DNA from: CAZGLK01 sp964526375
Lineage (GTDB): Bacteria > Patescibacteriota > Minisyncoccia > JACQLN01
Direction: 5' to 3'
DNA length: 5,936 bases
Assembly (NCBI GenBank): GCA_964526375.1
Contig: CAZGLK010000048.1
Coordinates: 1-5,936 of the forward strand
Shown here: in pieces, positions 1 to 4,780 of the stretch
Numbering within the stretch: position 1 is the first letter of the stretch
How the letters are laid out: each line of letters opens with the position of its first letter
Made by a program: the position numbers and the translations under genes
Notes under the pieces: model-generated
Told to the model about the DNA's origin: nothing
Seen by the model: the letters and a program-made list of their open reading frames with translations, nothing else
The model's database searches: none

Positions 1-3000
1 CAAGCGGCGCGACCCTGCCGCCAGGCTCGGTATAATTATTATCCCCTTGTCTCCGCCCGCCCGGGAGTACCAGATCGCCCCGCCTTGGGTTATTTGCGTT
101 TACAAGTAAGATTATTCTACTCAATCCAGAGTCTTGTGAGTCCACGGATTGACGCCATCTTATGTTTAACTGGCTATCAATAGGTAAAACCTCTCCACCG
201 TTTGGAGAAATGATAGTGAACCCGCCAAGCGAAGGAACATCAGGGACGTTCTCCTCGGTTGGGGTCGGAGTTGGGACGCCACCGGGGCCGCCAGTTCGCG
301 GATTGACTGTCACCGAAATGCTCCTTCGTTCTATCTGGGTATCAACGGCGTTGGTAACCCGCAAAACTATATTGACGGCCTTTGGGGTAGTAGCGCTGTT
401 TGTTACGGTAATTTGGGCCGGGAACAAGGTTTCATGGAAACGATAATGGTAGTTGCCCCGCGGCCCGCAGTATTCCCTTCCGGCGTAGTTAACAGTTACT
501 GCATTATCGTCATTTCCTTCGCAACCGAGAGTAATAATAGGAGAAATGGCAAGGCCCGTTTGCCTGGACGCGTTCAGGGTTACGGCAGTTCCGGAATCAA
601 TTGTTATGGATGTGGCCGGAGTTGGATTACTTGCGGAAGTAGCGGTGAAAGATGAAATGATTGCGGATGCATCGTTCGCGCCCGAACCGCTAGTCGGAGT
701 TGCGCCGACAGAAAACTCCCGCCTCGCAATATTTCTGATAGAGCCTCCGCCCGCGCCTTCATACAAGCCAATCCAATACGCGCTCACCGAGTGAGCGCCG
801 GGAGCCAAATTACTCAACCGACACTGAACCTCGTTACTCGCGTCGGCGTAAACATCATCTACCACGCTAGATGCGGCACACGGCGCCAAACTCGCGCTAT
901 CAAAATTGGCGTTAGCGGGAAGGTCTAGATAAAATCGGGTAGAGCCCCTGATATTTGAAGAGGCCGGCCTCTCGCTGCCAACTAACGCATCCAGTTTTAC
1001 CGTCCTGGCCTTGGCCGTGGCCGTGTTACCCGATGTGGTTACGTTGACATTAGTACAAAAATTCAAACTGGCGTTACCCGGCAGGAAGTTACAAGTCCTT
1101 TCTCCGGCAACTGTTCCCGCGGGAGTTTGGACTTGCTGCTGGCGGAGAAAACTTGTTGACGAGGGGGCCCTCGGCGCCACTTTTATATTTATGGTCTTGG
1201 TTTGGGGCACTAAGCCATCGGCGTCGTAAACTCCGAGTTCGATGGAAAGATTCTGCTCGCTTGCGGCACCCTGCGGCAAGGTGATAACGGCCGAATCCGC
1301 GCCGGCCGGCACTATATACGGACCGTTGCCGACGGGGCCGCATTGCTGAAGAGTCGCGCCGGCGGCGTTTGCAACTTCCACCGTTATCCGATTGTCGGCC
1401 GGGCACCGCCAAACCGCAGACCTCACTCGGCCCGAATCGCTTATCTGGCTCGCAAACTTAACCCGGTCGCCGGAAGAAATGCGGTAGGGGGTCTCAACTG
1501 AACCGGCTCCGGAAACATTGGATAAGCCGTTGACTTGGGTGATGGTAAAAGAAGTTATTTGAGGACGAGTGCTGATTGCGGTCTCGCCGGATTGCGTTCG
1601 GCCGAGGGCGCCGGCGGTCGAGGGAATTACCGTAACGGTAATCCCGGCGGATTGGGCTAACCCCAAAGAATCGTAAACCTGAAGGTCTATTTTAACGGTT
1701 GACGCTGCGGCGCCTTCGGGAAGGGTGAACCGGAAGTCGCCGGGAGAAGCGCCGTAAGGACCGTTAAACCCCGCTTTACAAAAGTCTTGGTTGGAAGCGG
1801 CGCGGTTCACCGTTACGCGATTATCCGGGTTACAGCCGAAACGGGCATCGCCAACCCCGCTGGTTTCAGACGTAATGTAAAGGGTTGATCCGGATACCAC
1901 GGTTGGGTTGGTTTGACCTCCGGCAGTGAAACTGATTATCCTCGCTCGTGTAATCGTGGGCGGCGGAGTATAGGGGGTGGGAGCCGAAGTGGGTGTAGGT
2001 GTTGGGGGGGGGGTGGGGGTGGGGGTTGGAGTGCCAGATAAAGGAGCGGTGATAACGACGGTTGTCGTCCGCGATGCGGAACAGCCGCCAGCGCCGCAGG
2101 CCTGGCCTTCGAGAATGTATGTACCCGCCGGCGCTGCCGCCGAAATATTGAGATTGTAAGTATATATTGCGGCACCGTTCCCGCCGACATTAGTCAGCTC
2201 AAAAGACCCCGCGCCGCTATAGCCGAGTTTGAAATAGGTATGGTTCGCCGCCCCGCTGAATGTGACCGGGATTATGGTTGTGCCTTGAGGATATGACGGC
2301 TGGGGCACGGAGACGCTCTCAAGGTGAGGGCCGCCGGTTGCGACTGCCGCCGGAGCCTGGACCGCAACCTGCGCCGTCGCCGGGCTAGACGGGCCGCTGT
2401 CGTTGAAAGCGACTAAAGTGAAAATTACGCTTTGAGGCGAGGTGGATTTGTTGATTAGCCGCAAAGTGGGATTAGCGGTAGCCAGGATTGTCTCCGTGCC
2501 GCAAGCGTAGCCGACGACTTCCACTTGGCAGTTACCGTAGGAAAGTTTGGCGTAAGAATAGTATAAACCCGAAGCGGTCAGAGTTACGTCTGAATTGGAT
2601 TGAATGCTCGCACTGCTTGCGGTGAGTGAGGCCGTCGGCGTGGGCGACAAAACCCTCAAAGCCGCTTCGGCCTCGTTGCCGGCGGTGGCGACAAAGCGCA
2701 GGGTCTGGACGCTCGCGGTGCTGTTGGTGACTATGACGGTAACACTCAACGTTCCGGCCACATCGTAGTTAATGCCGCAAGTTATGAGCGCGCCACTCGA
2801 CAAAGTAACCCTGATCTGATTGGGGTCTACCCCCGAGACGCAATCATATCGGAGTTTGCCCGCGGTAGTGTCGCTTGAAACATTGAACTGAAGGGCGGCT
2901 GATCCGCCAGAGTTTATCTGCGAGGGCGAAGGAGTCAGACTATATATGGCCGCGGCGGTGAAAGGCGAGAGCCGTGAAACGGCCTGACTGCCGAAGAGTT

Positions 3001-3160
3001 TTTGAATCTGGCTGGCTATGTCGTTAAGGGCGCTCTGGAGACTCGAAAGCAAAGAAGCGATTTCGGGACTGTCTAAGTCAAGCGATTGGGCGCTGGAAAG
3101 CGCCGCCAAGCCGAAAAAACCGGCTAGTAACAAAACCACCACAAAAAGAGGTTTTTTCAT
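1..3160 (-). CDS. Large secreted Ig-like repeat surface protein with KNH-like domain (3' end beyond the left edge)
   Basis: I translated this frame codon by codon: 1053 codons from the ATG at 3160 to the left edge with no stop. Residues 1-24 form a signal peptide (MKK, hydrophobic core, likely cleavage after SSA). Residues 28-60 look like an amphipathic helix rich in Ser, Leu and Gln. Beta-sandwich-like modules follow at about 66-160, 165-270, 279-372, 403-513, 532-663, 664-820 and 829-954. The modules at 403, 532 and 829 are clear repeats sharing a C-x(2-4)-DN-x-(V/I)-TV core and a second Cys near G-N/F-x-x-Y. All sixteen Cys fall in pairs (107/128, 211/220, 355/360, 443/461, 586/607, 690/702, 761/780, 880/898), which suggests disulfides and an extracellular location. 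A Pro-Thr linker lies at 377-401 and another near 960-970. Residues 981-1002 carry ISPNGGE followed by IRW, the signature of the KNH-like (Ser-Thr-rich GPI-anchored N-terminal) domain. Adhesion or cell-surface structure is inferred; ligand and anchor are unknown. Confidence 0.9.
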   Translation of the reverse strand, partial: MKKPLFVVVLLLAGFFGLAALSSAQSLDLDSPEIASLLSSLQSALNDIASQIQKLFGSQAVSRLSPFTAAAIYSLTPSPSQINSGGSAALQFNVSSDTTAGKLRYDCVSGVDPNQIRVTLSSGALITCGINYDVAGTLSVTVIVTNSTASVQTLRFVATAGNEAEAALRVLSPTPTASLTASSASIQSNSDVTLTASGLYYSYAKLSYGNCQVEVVGYACGTETILATANPTLRLINKSTSPQSVIFTLVAFNDSGPSSPATAQVAVQAPAAVATGGPHLESVSVPQPSYPQGTTIIPVTFSGAANHTYFKLGYSGAGSFELTNVGGNGAAIYTYNLNISAAAPAGTYILEGQACGAGGCSASRTTTVVITAPLSGTPTPTPTPPPTPTPTSAPTPYTPPPTITRARIISFTAGGQTNPTVVSGSTLYITSETSGVGDARFGCNPDNRVTVNRAASNQDFCKAGFNGPYGASPGDFRFTLPEGAAASTVKIDLQVYDSLGLAQSAGITVTVIPSTAGALGRTQSGETAISTRPQITSFTITQVNGLSNVSGAGSVETPYRISSGDRVKFASQISDSGRVRSAVWRCPADNRITVEVANAAGATLQQCGPVGNGPYIVPAGADSAVITLPQGAASEQNLSIELGVYDADGLVPQTKTINIKVAPRAPSSTSFLRQQQVQTPAGTVAGERTCNFLPGNASLNFCTNVNVTTSGNTATAKARTVKLDALVGSERPASSNIRGSTRFYLDLPANANFDSASLAPCAASSVVDDVYADASNEVQCRLSNLAPGAHSVSAYWIGLYEGAGGGSIRNIARREFSVGATPTSGSGANDASAIISSFTATSASNPTPATSITIDSGTAVTLNASRQTGLAISPIITLGCEGNDDNAVTVNYAGREYCGPRGNYHYRFHETLFPAQITVTNSATTPKAVNIVLRVTNAVDTQIERRSISVTVNPRTGGPGGVPTPTPTEENVPDVPSLGGFTIISPNGGEVLPIDSQLNIRWRQSVDSQDSGLSRIILLVNANNPRRGDLVLPGGRRQGDNNYTEPGGRVAPL
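2004..2029 (+). repeat. G-tract (10, 5, 5 and 2 Gs) encoding the Pro-Thr linker
   Basis: The plus strand has a run of ten Gs (2004-2013), T, five Gs, T, five Gs, TT and GG. It lies on the template strand of the surface-protein gene and encodes the alternating Pro-Thr linker. The composition could form a G-quadruplex on the plus strand, and the ten-G run is prone to slippage. The frame is intact as given. Confidence 0.7.
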
Positions 3161-3198
3161 TTATTTTTGGAAAAAACTAAGTTGCTTATCTTGCCTTT

Positions 3199-3207
3199 AG
3201 AATAGCA
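3199..3207 (-). promoter_or_regulatory. Probable extended -10 promoter of the surface-protein gene
   Basis: On the minus strand TGC precedes TATTCT, matching the extended -10 form TGnTATAAT at four of six hexamer positions. No good -35 is visible at the usual distance. Transcription would start near 3192, giving a leader of about 32 bases. There is no Shine-Dalgarno match just upstream of the ATG at 3160; the only purine-rich stretch (AAAGG) is too far away. Confidence 0.4.
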
Positions 3208-3233
3208 TAAAAAAGGTCTAAACTCACCGTCCC

Positions 3234-3242
3234 TGTGGATAA
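3234..3242 (-). other. Single perfect DnaA-box match (TTATCCACA)
   Basis: The minus strand reads TTATCCACA, identical to the high-affinity E. coli DnaA box. It lies about 30 bases upstream of the probable -10 of the surface-protein gene. I found no second box nearby, so this is not an origin. It may be a regulatory DnaA site or chance. Confidence 0.3.
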
Positions 3243-3261
3243 ACTGGACAACCGCTGACAA

Positions 3262-3287
3262 GCCTGCCCGCCGGAAGGCAGGCCTTC
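3262..3287. repeat. Two overlapping, mutually exclusive GC-rich inverted repeats
   Basis: GCCTGCC at 3262-3268 pairs with GGCAGGC at 3277-3283 (8-base loop). GAAGGC at 3274-3279 pairs with GCCTTC at 3282-3287 (2-base loop). The stems share bases, so only one can form at a time. The 11-base word GCCTGCCCGCC at 3262-3272 recurs exactly on the minus strand at 4613-4603, beside a truncated tRNA half, so it is a dispersed word here. Confidence 0.55.
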
Positions 3288-3330
3288 GGTCGCGGAAGTT
3301 GCGGGATAGTTGACTTGTCTCAACACAATT

Positions 3331-3368
3331 AAAACATTCTAACATTCTGCAGAATGTTAGAATGTTTT
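3331..3368 (-). terminator. Perfect 38-bp palindrome, probable terminator after tRNA-Tyr
   Basis: Bases 3331-3349 are the exact reverse complement of 3350-3368, centred on CTGCAG. Each arm holds the 7-base word ACATTCT twice, 8 bases apart. Transcribed leftwards it gives a long hairpin ending in TTTT then AATT. Transcribed rightwards it ends in five Ts, so it may work in both directions. It lies about 110 bases downstream of tRNA-Tyr and over 120 bases upstream of the surface-gene promoter, which favours a terminator. A dimeric operator is the alternative. Confidence 0.55.
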
Positions 3369-3370
3369 TC

Positions 3371-3477
3371 GTGGGGGATTTCTCATCCTCCGCGCTTCGT
3401 CCGGGCTCCCTGGCCGGGGCAGGCCGCCCGACTCGCGCTCCGCCGGAGCCCCGTAGCCCGTTGGGGCGCAAAAAACT
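3371..3477. other. GC-rich non-coding stretch between tRNA-Tyr and the palindrome
   Basis: No gene is supported here. The stretch is strongly GC-rich and has short inverted repeats, for example GCTCC/GGAGC with a 3-base loop around 3437-3449, and a further copy of the GGGGCAGGCC-type word near 3417-3425. A six-base run (T on the minus strand) at 3470-3475 follows the tRNA-Tyr 3' end directly and may help end or process that transcript. Confidence 0.4.
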
Positions 3478-3562
3478 TGGGCAGGGTGAGAGTCGAACTC
3501 ACGAGGTCCGTTAGGACAACAGGTTTACAGCCTGCCCCCGCCCCCTACGGGTCTACCTACCC
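3478..3562 (-). tRNA. tRNA-Tyr (anticodon GTA), atypical D-arm
   Basis: The 85-base length and class II layout fit bacterial tRNA-Tyr. Acceptor GGGTAGG (3562-3556) pairs with CCTGCCC (3485-3479) with one T-G wobble, and the discriminator is A at 3478. The anticodon arm is GCAGG, loop CTGTAAA, CCTGT, with GTA at 3528-3526. The long variable arm GTCC-TAAC-GGAC (3517-3506) is typical of Tyr. The T-arm is GTGAG, loop TTCGACT, CTCAC. CCA is not encoded. The D-region (3555-3536) has the right length but pairs poorly: the only stem is a shifted CCC/GGG with a 9-base G-rich loop. The 5' half overlaps the end of the endonuclease gene. The 3' half is certain; whether the whole is functional is less sure. 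Confidence 0.78.
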
Positions 3563-4349
3563 TTAATTGATTCAAAAACTGCTTAAATCTCGCTTGATGT
3601 TTTGGATTTGCCGGTCTTACCTCACTAAAAAACCTTATTACATCATTTCGCTTGGTAAGGTATATCTTGAAGCCGTTAATTTTTGAAGTACGATAACCAA
3701 GTACCCATAACATCCGATGAACTGATTTCAATAATGGTTTCGATTTATTATTAAACGATATTTGTACGCCGAAGCGTAGTTTATATATTGAACCGTCGGT
3801 ATCAAAGAAACCGCGCAAAAACCTTTGTATATATTCTTCTTGCCTAAATATCCAATGGGGTGCATCTACCTGCGACAAAACTTTATTGTATACAAGTCCC
3901 CCTTTGCGTAACCATTCTGTTAGGTCCACGGAACCTATATATACATCTTTAAAGCCGGTTTTGCGAAAACCGATTTTAGGCTGCGCGCCAAAAAGTCTTT
4001 GCATCAAGTCTACCACGTACTCTGCATATGATAGTTCTTTTGTGCCCAAAGTAACAACTACTTGATAATATGATAATTTTCCATCGCCAAGCATTATTCC
4101 CCAAAACTCGGCTAGTTCTGAAGTGTACTGCTTGGGAATACATATATCCGTCCGTCTCCTTGCTATATAAGTTTCCTTTTTGTCGGGGGTAGATGGGATT
4201 CCTAGTCTAACCATACGCTGAAATGCCGTAGACTGAGCGATGCCCAAAATATTGCTGATTTCGGCTAGAGTATGGTTCTCTGTAACGTATAAACGATATA
4301 ATTCATCAAACTTTTCATACTCCTCGCTTGATGTCCATTTTCGTGCCAT
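3525..4349 (-). CDS. LAGLIDADG homing endonuclease with N-terminal helix-turn-helix
   Basis: The product is 274 residues. An N-terminal segment (about 8-50) resembles a helix-turn-helix, with LAEISNILGI followed by STAFQRMVRLGI. Two LAGLIDADG motifs follow: LAEFWGIMLGDG at 79-90 (catalytic acid D89) and FLRGFFDTDGS at 177-187 (D185). Two motifs in one chain indicate a monomeric pseudo-symmetric DNA endonuclease of the family that spreads selfish introns, inteins or free-standing genes. I chose the ATG at 4349 because a strong promoter sits just before it; the frame is open further upstream only by reading through tRNA sequence. Residues 263-274, Gly- and Arg-rich and ending GGGGRL, are encoded by the 5' half of tRNA-Tyr, and the TAA stop (3527-3525) lies in its anticodon loop. 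By eye the gene is more AT-rich than the surface gene, consistent with transfer. Target site and activity are unknown. Confidence 0.88.
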   Translation of the reverse strand: MARKWTSSEEYEKFDELYRLYVTENHTLAEISNILGIAQSTAFQRMVRLGIPSTPDKKETYIARRRTDICIPKQYTSELAEFWGIMLGDGKLSYYQVVVTLGTKELSYAEYVVDLMQRLFGAQPKIGFRKTGFKDVYIGSVDLTEWLRKGGLVYNKVLSQVDAPHWIFRQEEYIQRFLRGFFDTDGSIYKLRFGVQISFNNKSKPLLKSVHRMLWVLGYRTSKINGFKIYLTKRNDVIRFFSEVRPANPKHQARFKQFLNQLRVGRPVGGGGRL

Positions 4350-4355
4350 ACGCCC

Positions 4356-4385
4356 ATTATACCAGATGGGATTGTAAAAGTGCAA
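4356..4385 (-). promoter_or_regulatory. Strong promoter of the endonuclease gene, predicting a leaderless mRNA
   Basis: On the minus strand a -35 TTGCAC (4385-4380) is separated by 18 bases from a perfect TATAAT (4361-4356) preceded by TGG, an extended -10. Only six bases lie between the -10 and the ATG at 4349, so transcription should begin at or next to the A of the start codon. This fits the absence of a ribosome binding site. Confidence 0.75.
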
Positions 4386-4415
4386 TTGATTACTACACAA
4401 CGCCAAACTTATGAC

Positions 4416-4447
4416 AGCCATCCCGCGGATTTGAACCGAGGACTTTA
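4416..4447 (-). pseudogene. Degraded tRNA 3' half B
   Basis: Reading leftwards: loop remnant TAA (4447-4445), four bases AGTC, then a T-arm CTCGG, TTCAAAT, CCGCG with one mismatch, acceptor strand GGATGGC (4423-4417) and discriminator T. There is no variable loop between the anticodon remnant and the T-arm and no matching 5' half directly upstream, so it is probably non-functional. Its acceptor strand pairs with 5' half 3 (GCCGACC) with one mismatch, but the anticodon stems do not match. Confidence 0.5.
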
Positions 4448-4466
4448 TCCTCCCACCTATTGCCAA

Positions 4467-4505
4467 AGCCGGAGGTCGGATTCGAACCGACGACCTGCTG
4501 TTTAC
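4467..4505 (-). pseudogene. tRNA 3' half A (Thr-like), interrupted in the anticodon loop
   Basis: From GTAA (4505-4502) onward this is a canonical tRNA 3' half: anticodon-stem strand ACAGC, variable loop AGGTC, perfect T-arm GTCGG, TTCGAAT, CCGAC, acceptor strand CTCCGGC (4474-4468) and discriminator T. The sequence before it (GGCAGGCGG, reading leftwards) cannot be the matching 5' anticodon stem, so the tRNA is broken near nucleotides 35/36. The best partner in the window is 5' half 1: the acceptor pairs 6 of 7 and the anticodon stem 4 of 5 including one wobble. It could be part of an interrupted or split gene, or a remnant. Confidence 0.65.
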
Positions 4506-4514
4506 CCGCCTGCC
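4505..4514. repeat. GC-rich word before 3' half A, complementary to the one after 5' half 3
   Basis: On the minus strand GGCAGGCGGG runs straight into 3' half A. It pairs antiparallel with CCTGCCCGCC (4612-4603), the word following 5' half 3, at 9 of 10 positions including one wobble. Complementary GC-rich flanks of this kind are known from archaeal split tRNA halves. Here the two tRNA halves themselves pair poorly, so the meaning is open. Confidence 0.45.
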
Positions 4515-4522
4515 ATCGCCTA

Positions 4523-4593
4523 AGCCCATGGGAGGAATCGAACCTCCGTCGACGGTTTACAAAACCGTTGCTTTGCCACTAAGCTACACGGGC
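4523..4593 (-). tRNA. tRNA-Thr (anticodon TGT)
   Basis: A complete 71-base cloverleaf. Acceptor GCCCGTG (4593-4587) pairs with CATGGGC with one G-T wobble. The D-arm is GCTT, loop AGTGGCA, AAGC. The anticodon arm is ACGGT, loop TTTGTAA, ACCGT with TGT at 4561-4559. The variable loop is CGAC, the T-arm is GGAGG, TTCGATT, CCTCC, and the discriminator is T. CCA is not encoded. It is the only intact tRNA in the array and sits between the three 5' halves and the two 3' halves. The TTTGTAA loop is the template against which the breaks in the neighbours can be placed. Confidence 0.93.
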
Positions 4594-4602
4594 TCAGGCT
4601 GT

Positions 4603-4613
4603 GGCGGGCAGGC
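4603..4613 (-). repeat. Dispersed 11-base word GCCTGCCCGCC after 5' half 3
   Basis: An exact copy, in the opposite orientation, of bases 3262-3272. Its first G coincides with tRNA nucleotide 35 of 5' half 3, so the tRNA sequence ends where the repeat begins. This suggests insertion of, or recombination at, a GC-rich dispersed element. Confidence 0.5.
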
Positions 4614-4646
4614 AAAACTATTGCTCTACCATTGAGCTAGGTCGGC
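4613..4646 (-). pseudogene. tRNA 5' half 3, ends in the anticodon loop
   Basis: Acceptor strand GCCGACC, TA, D-arm GCTC, loop AATGGTA, GAGC (perfect stem), A, anticodon-stem strand ATAGT, then loop TTTG ending at 4613. What follows is a GC-rich repeat with no ACTAT to close the stem, no T-arm and no GGTCGGC, so only nucleotides 1-35 are present. The next gene, tRNA-Thr, starts 20 bases on. It could be a truncated duplicate or the 5' part of an interrupted gene. Confidence 0.7.
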
Positions 4647-4660
4647 TCTAACGGGGCAAG

Positions 4661-4695
4661 CAAAAGTGTTGCTCCGCCAATTGAGCTACATCGGC
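4661..4695 (-). pseudogene. tRNA 5' half 2, ends in the anticodon loop
   Basis: Acceptor strand GCCGATG, TA, D-arm GCTC, loop AATTGGCG, GAGC, A, anticodon-stem strand ACACT, loop TTTG to 4661. The next bases, CTTGCCCCGTTAGA, contain neither AGTGT nor a T-arm. The end of the half can instead fold as GCAA...TTGC with the following bases. No 3' half in the window matches its stems. Confidence 0.7.
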
Positions 4696-4714
4696 ATTTT
4701 TAACGGGGTTAGCG

Positions 4715-4748
4715 CAAAACCACTGCTCCGCCATTAAACTACACCGGC
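4715..4748 (-). pseudogene. tRNA 5' half 1, ends in the anticodon loop
   Basis: Acceptor strand GCCGGTG, TA, D-arm GTTT, loop AATGGCG, GAGC (two wobbles), A, anticodon-stem strand GTGGT, loop TTTG to 4715. It is followed by CGCTAACCCCGTTA, close to the tail of half 2, and has no T-arm. It starts 32 bases after the stop codon of the small membrane-protein gene. It is the best match for 3' half A, about 210 bases downstream, with one mismatch in each of the two stems. Confidence 0.7.
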
Positions 4749-4780
4749 AAATTTTGTAAGGGATTACGATTTGTTCCTAA

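Noticed and set aside
1089..1412. Minus-strand Arg-rich frame of 107 residues
   Set aside because: It lies in another frame inside the continuous surface-protein gene and has shadow-like composition.
1977..2159. Plus-strand Gly-Val-rich frame, and other plus-strand frames across 162-1229 and 3018-3200
   Set aside because: They are shadows of the minus-strand surface-protein gene, with low-complexity or unfamiliar products.
3231..3330. Replication origin around the DnaA box
   Set aside because: Only one box, no AT-rich unwinding element, and no dnaA or dnaN gene in view.
3157..3471. Minus-strand frame of 104 residues between tRNA-Tyr and the surface gene
   Set aside because: It reads through the palindrome, the GC-rich hairpins and the probable promoter, and its product has no protein-like pattern.
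3525..4529. Longer endonuclease reading frame of 334 residues starting at 4529
   Set aside because: The first 60 codons read through the end of tRNA-Thr and both tRNA 3' halves, and a strong promoter lies inside this stretch just before the ATG at 4349.
4416..4748. CRISPR-like array, given the spacing of about 50 bases
   Set aside because: The repeated units are recognisable tRNA 5' halves with acceptor and D-arm features and diverged sequence, not identical repeats with unique spacers.
3525..4748. Group I intron carrying the endonuclease inside one of the broken tRNAs
   Set aside because: I could not find group I core elements or a 5'/3' exon pair with matching stems on both sides of the endonuclease; tRNA-Tyr seems complete without it. 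A covariance-model search would settle it.
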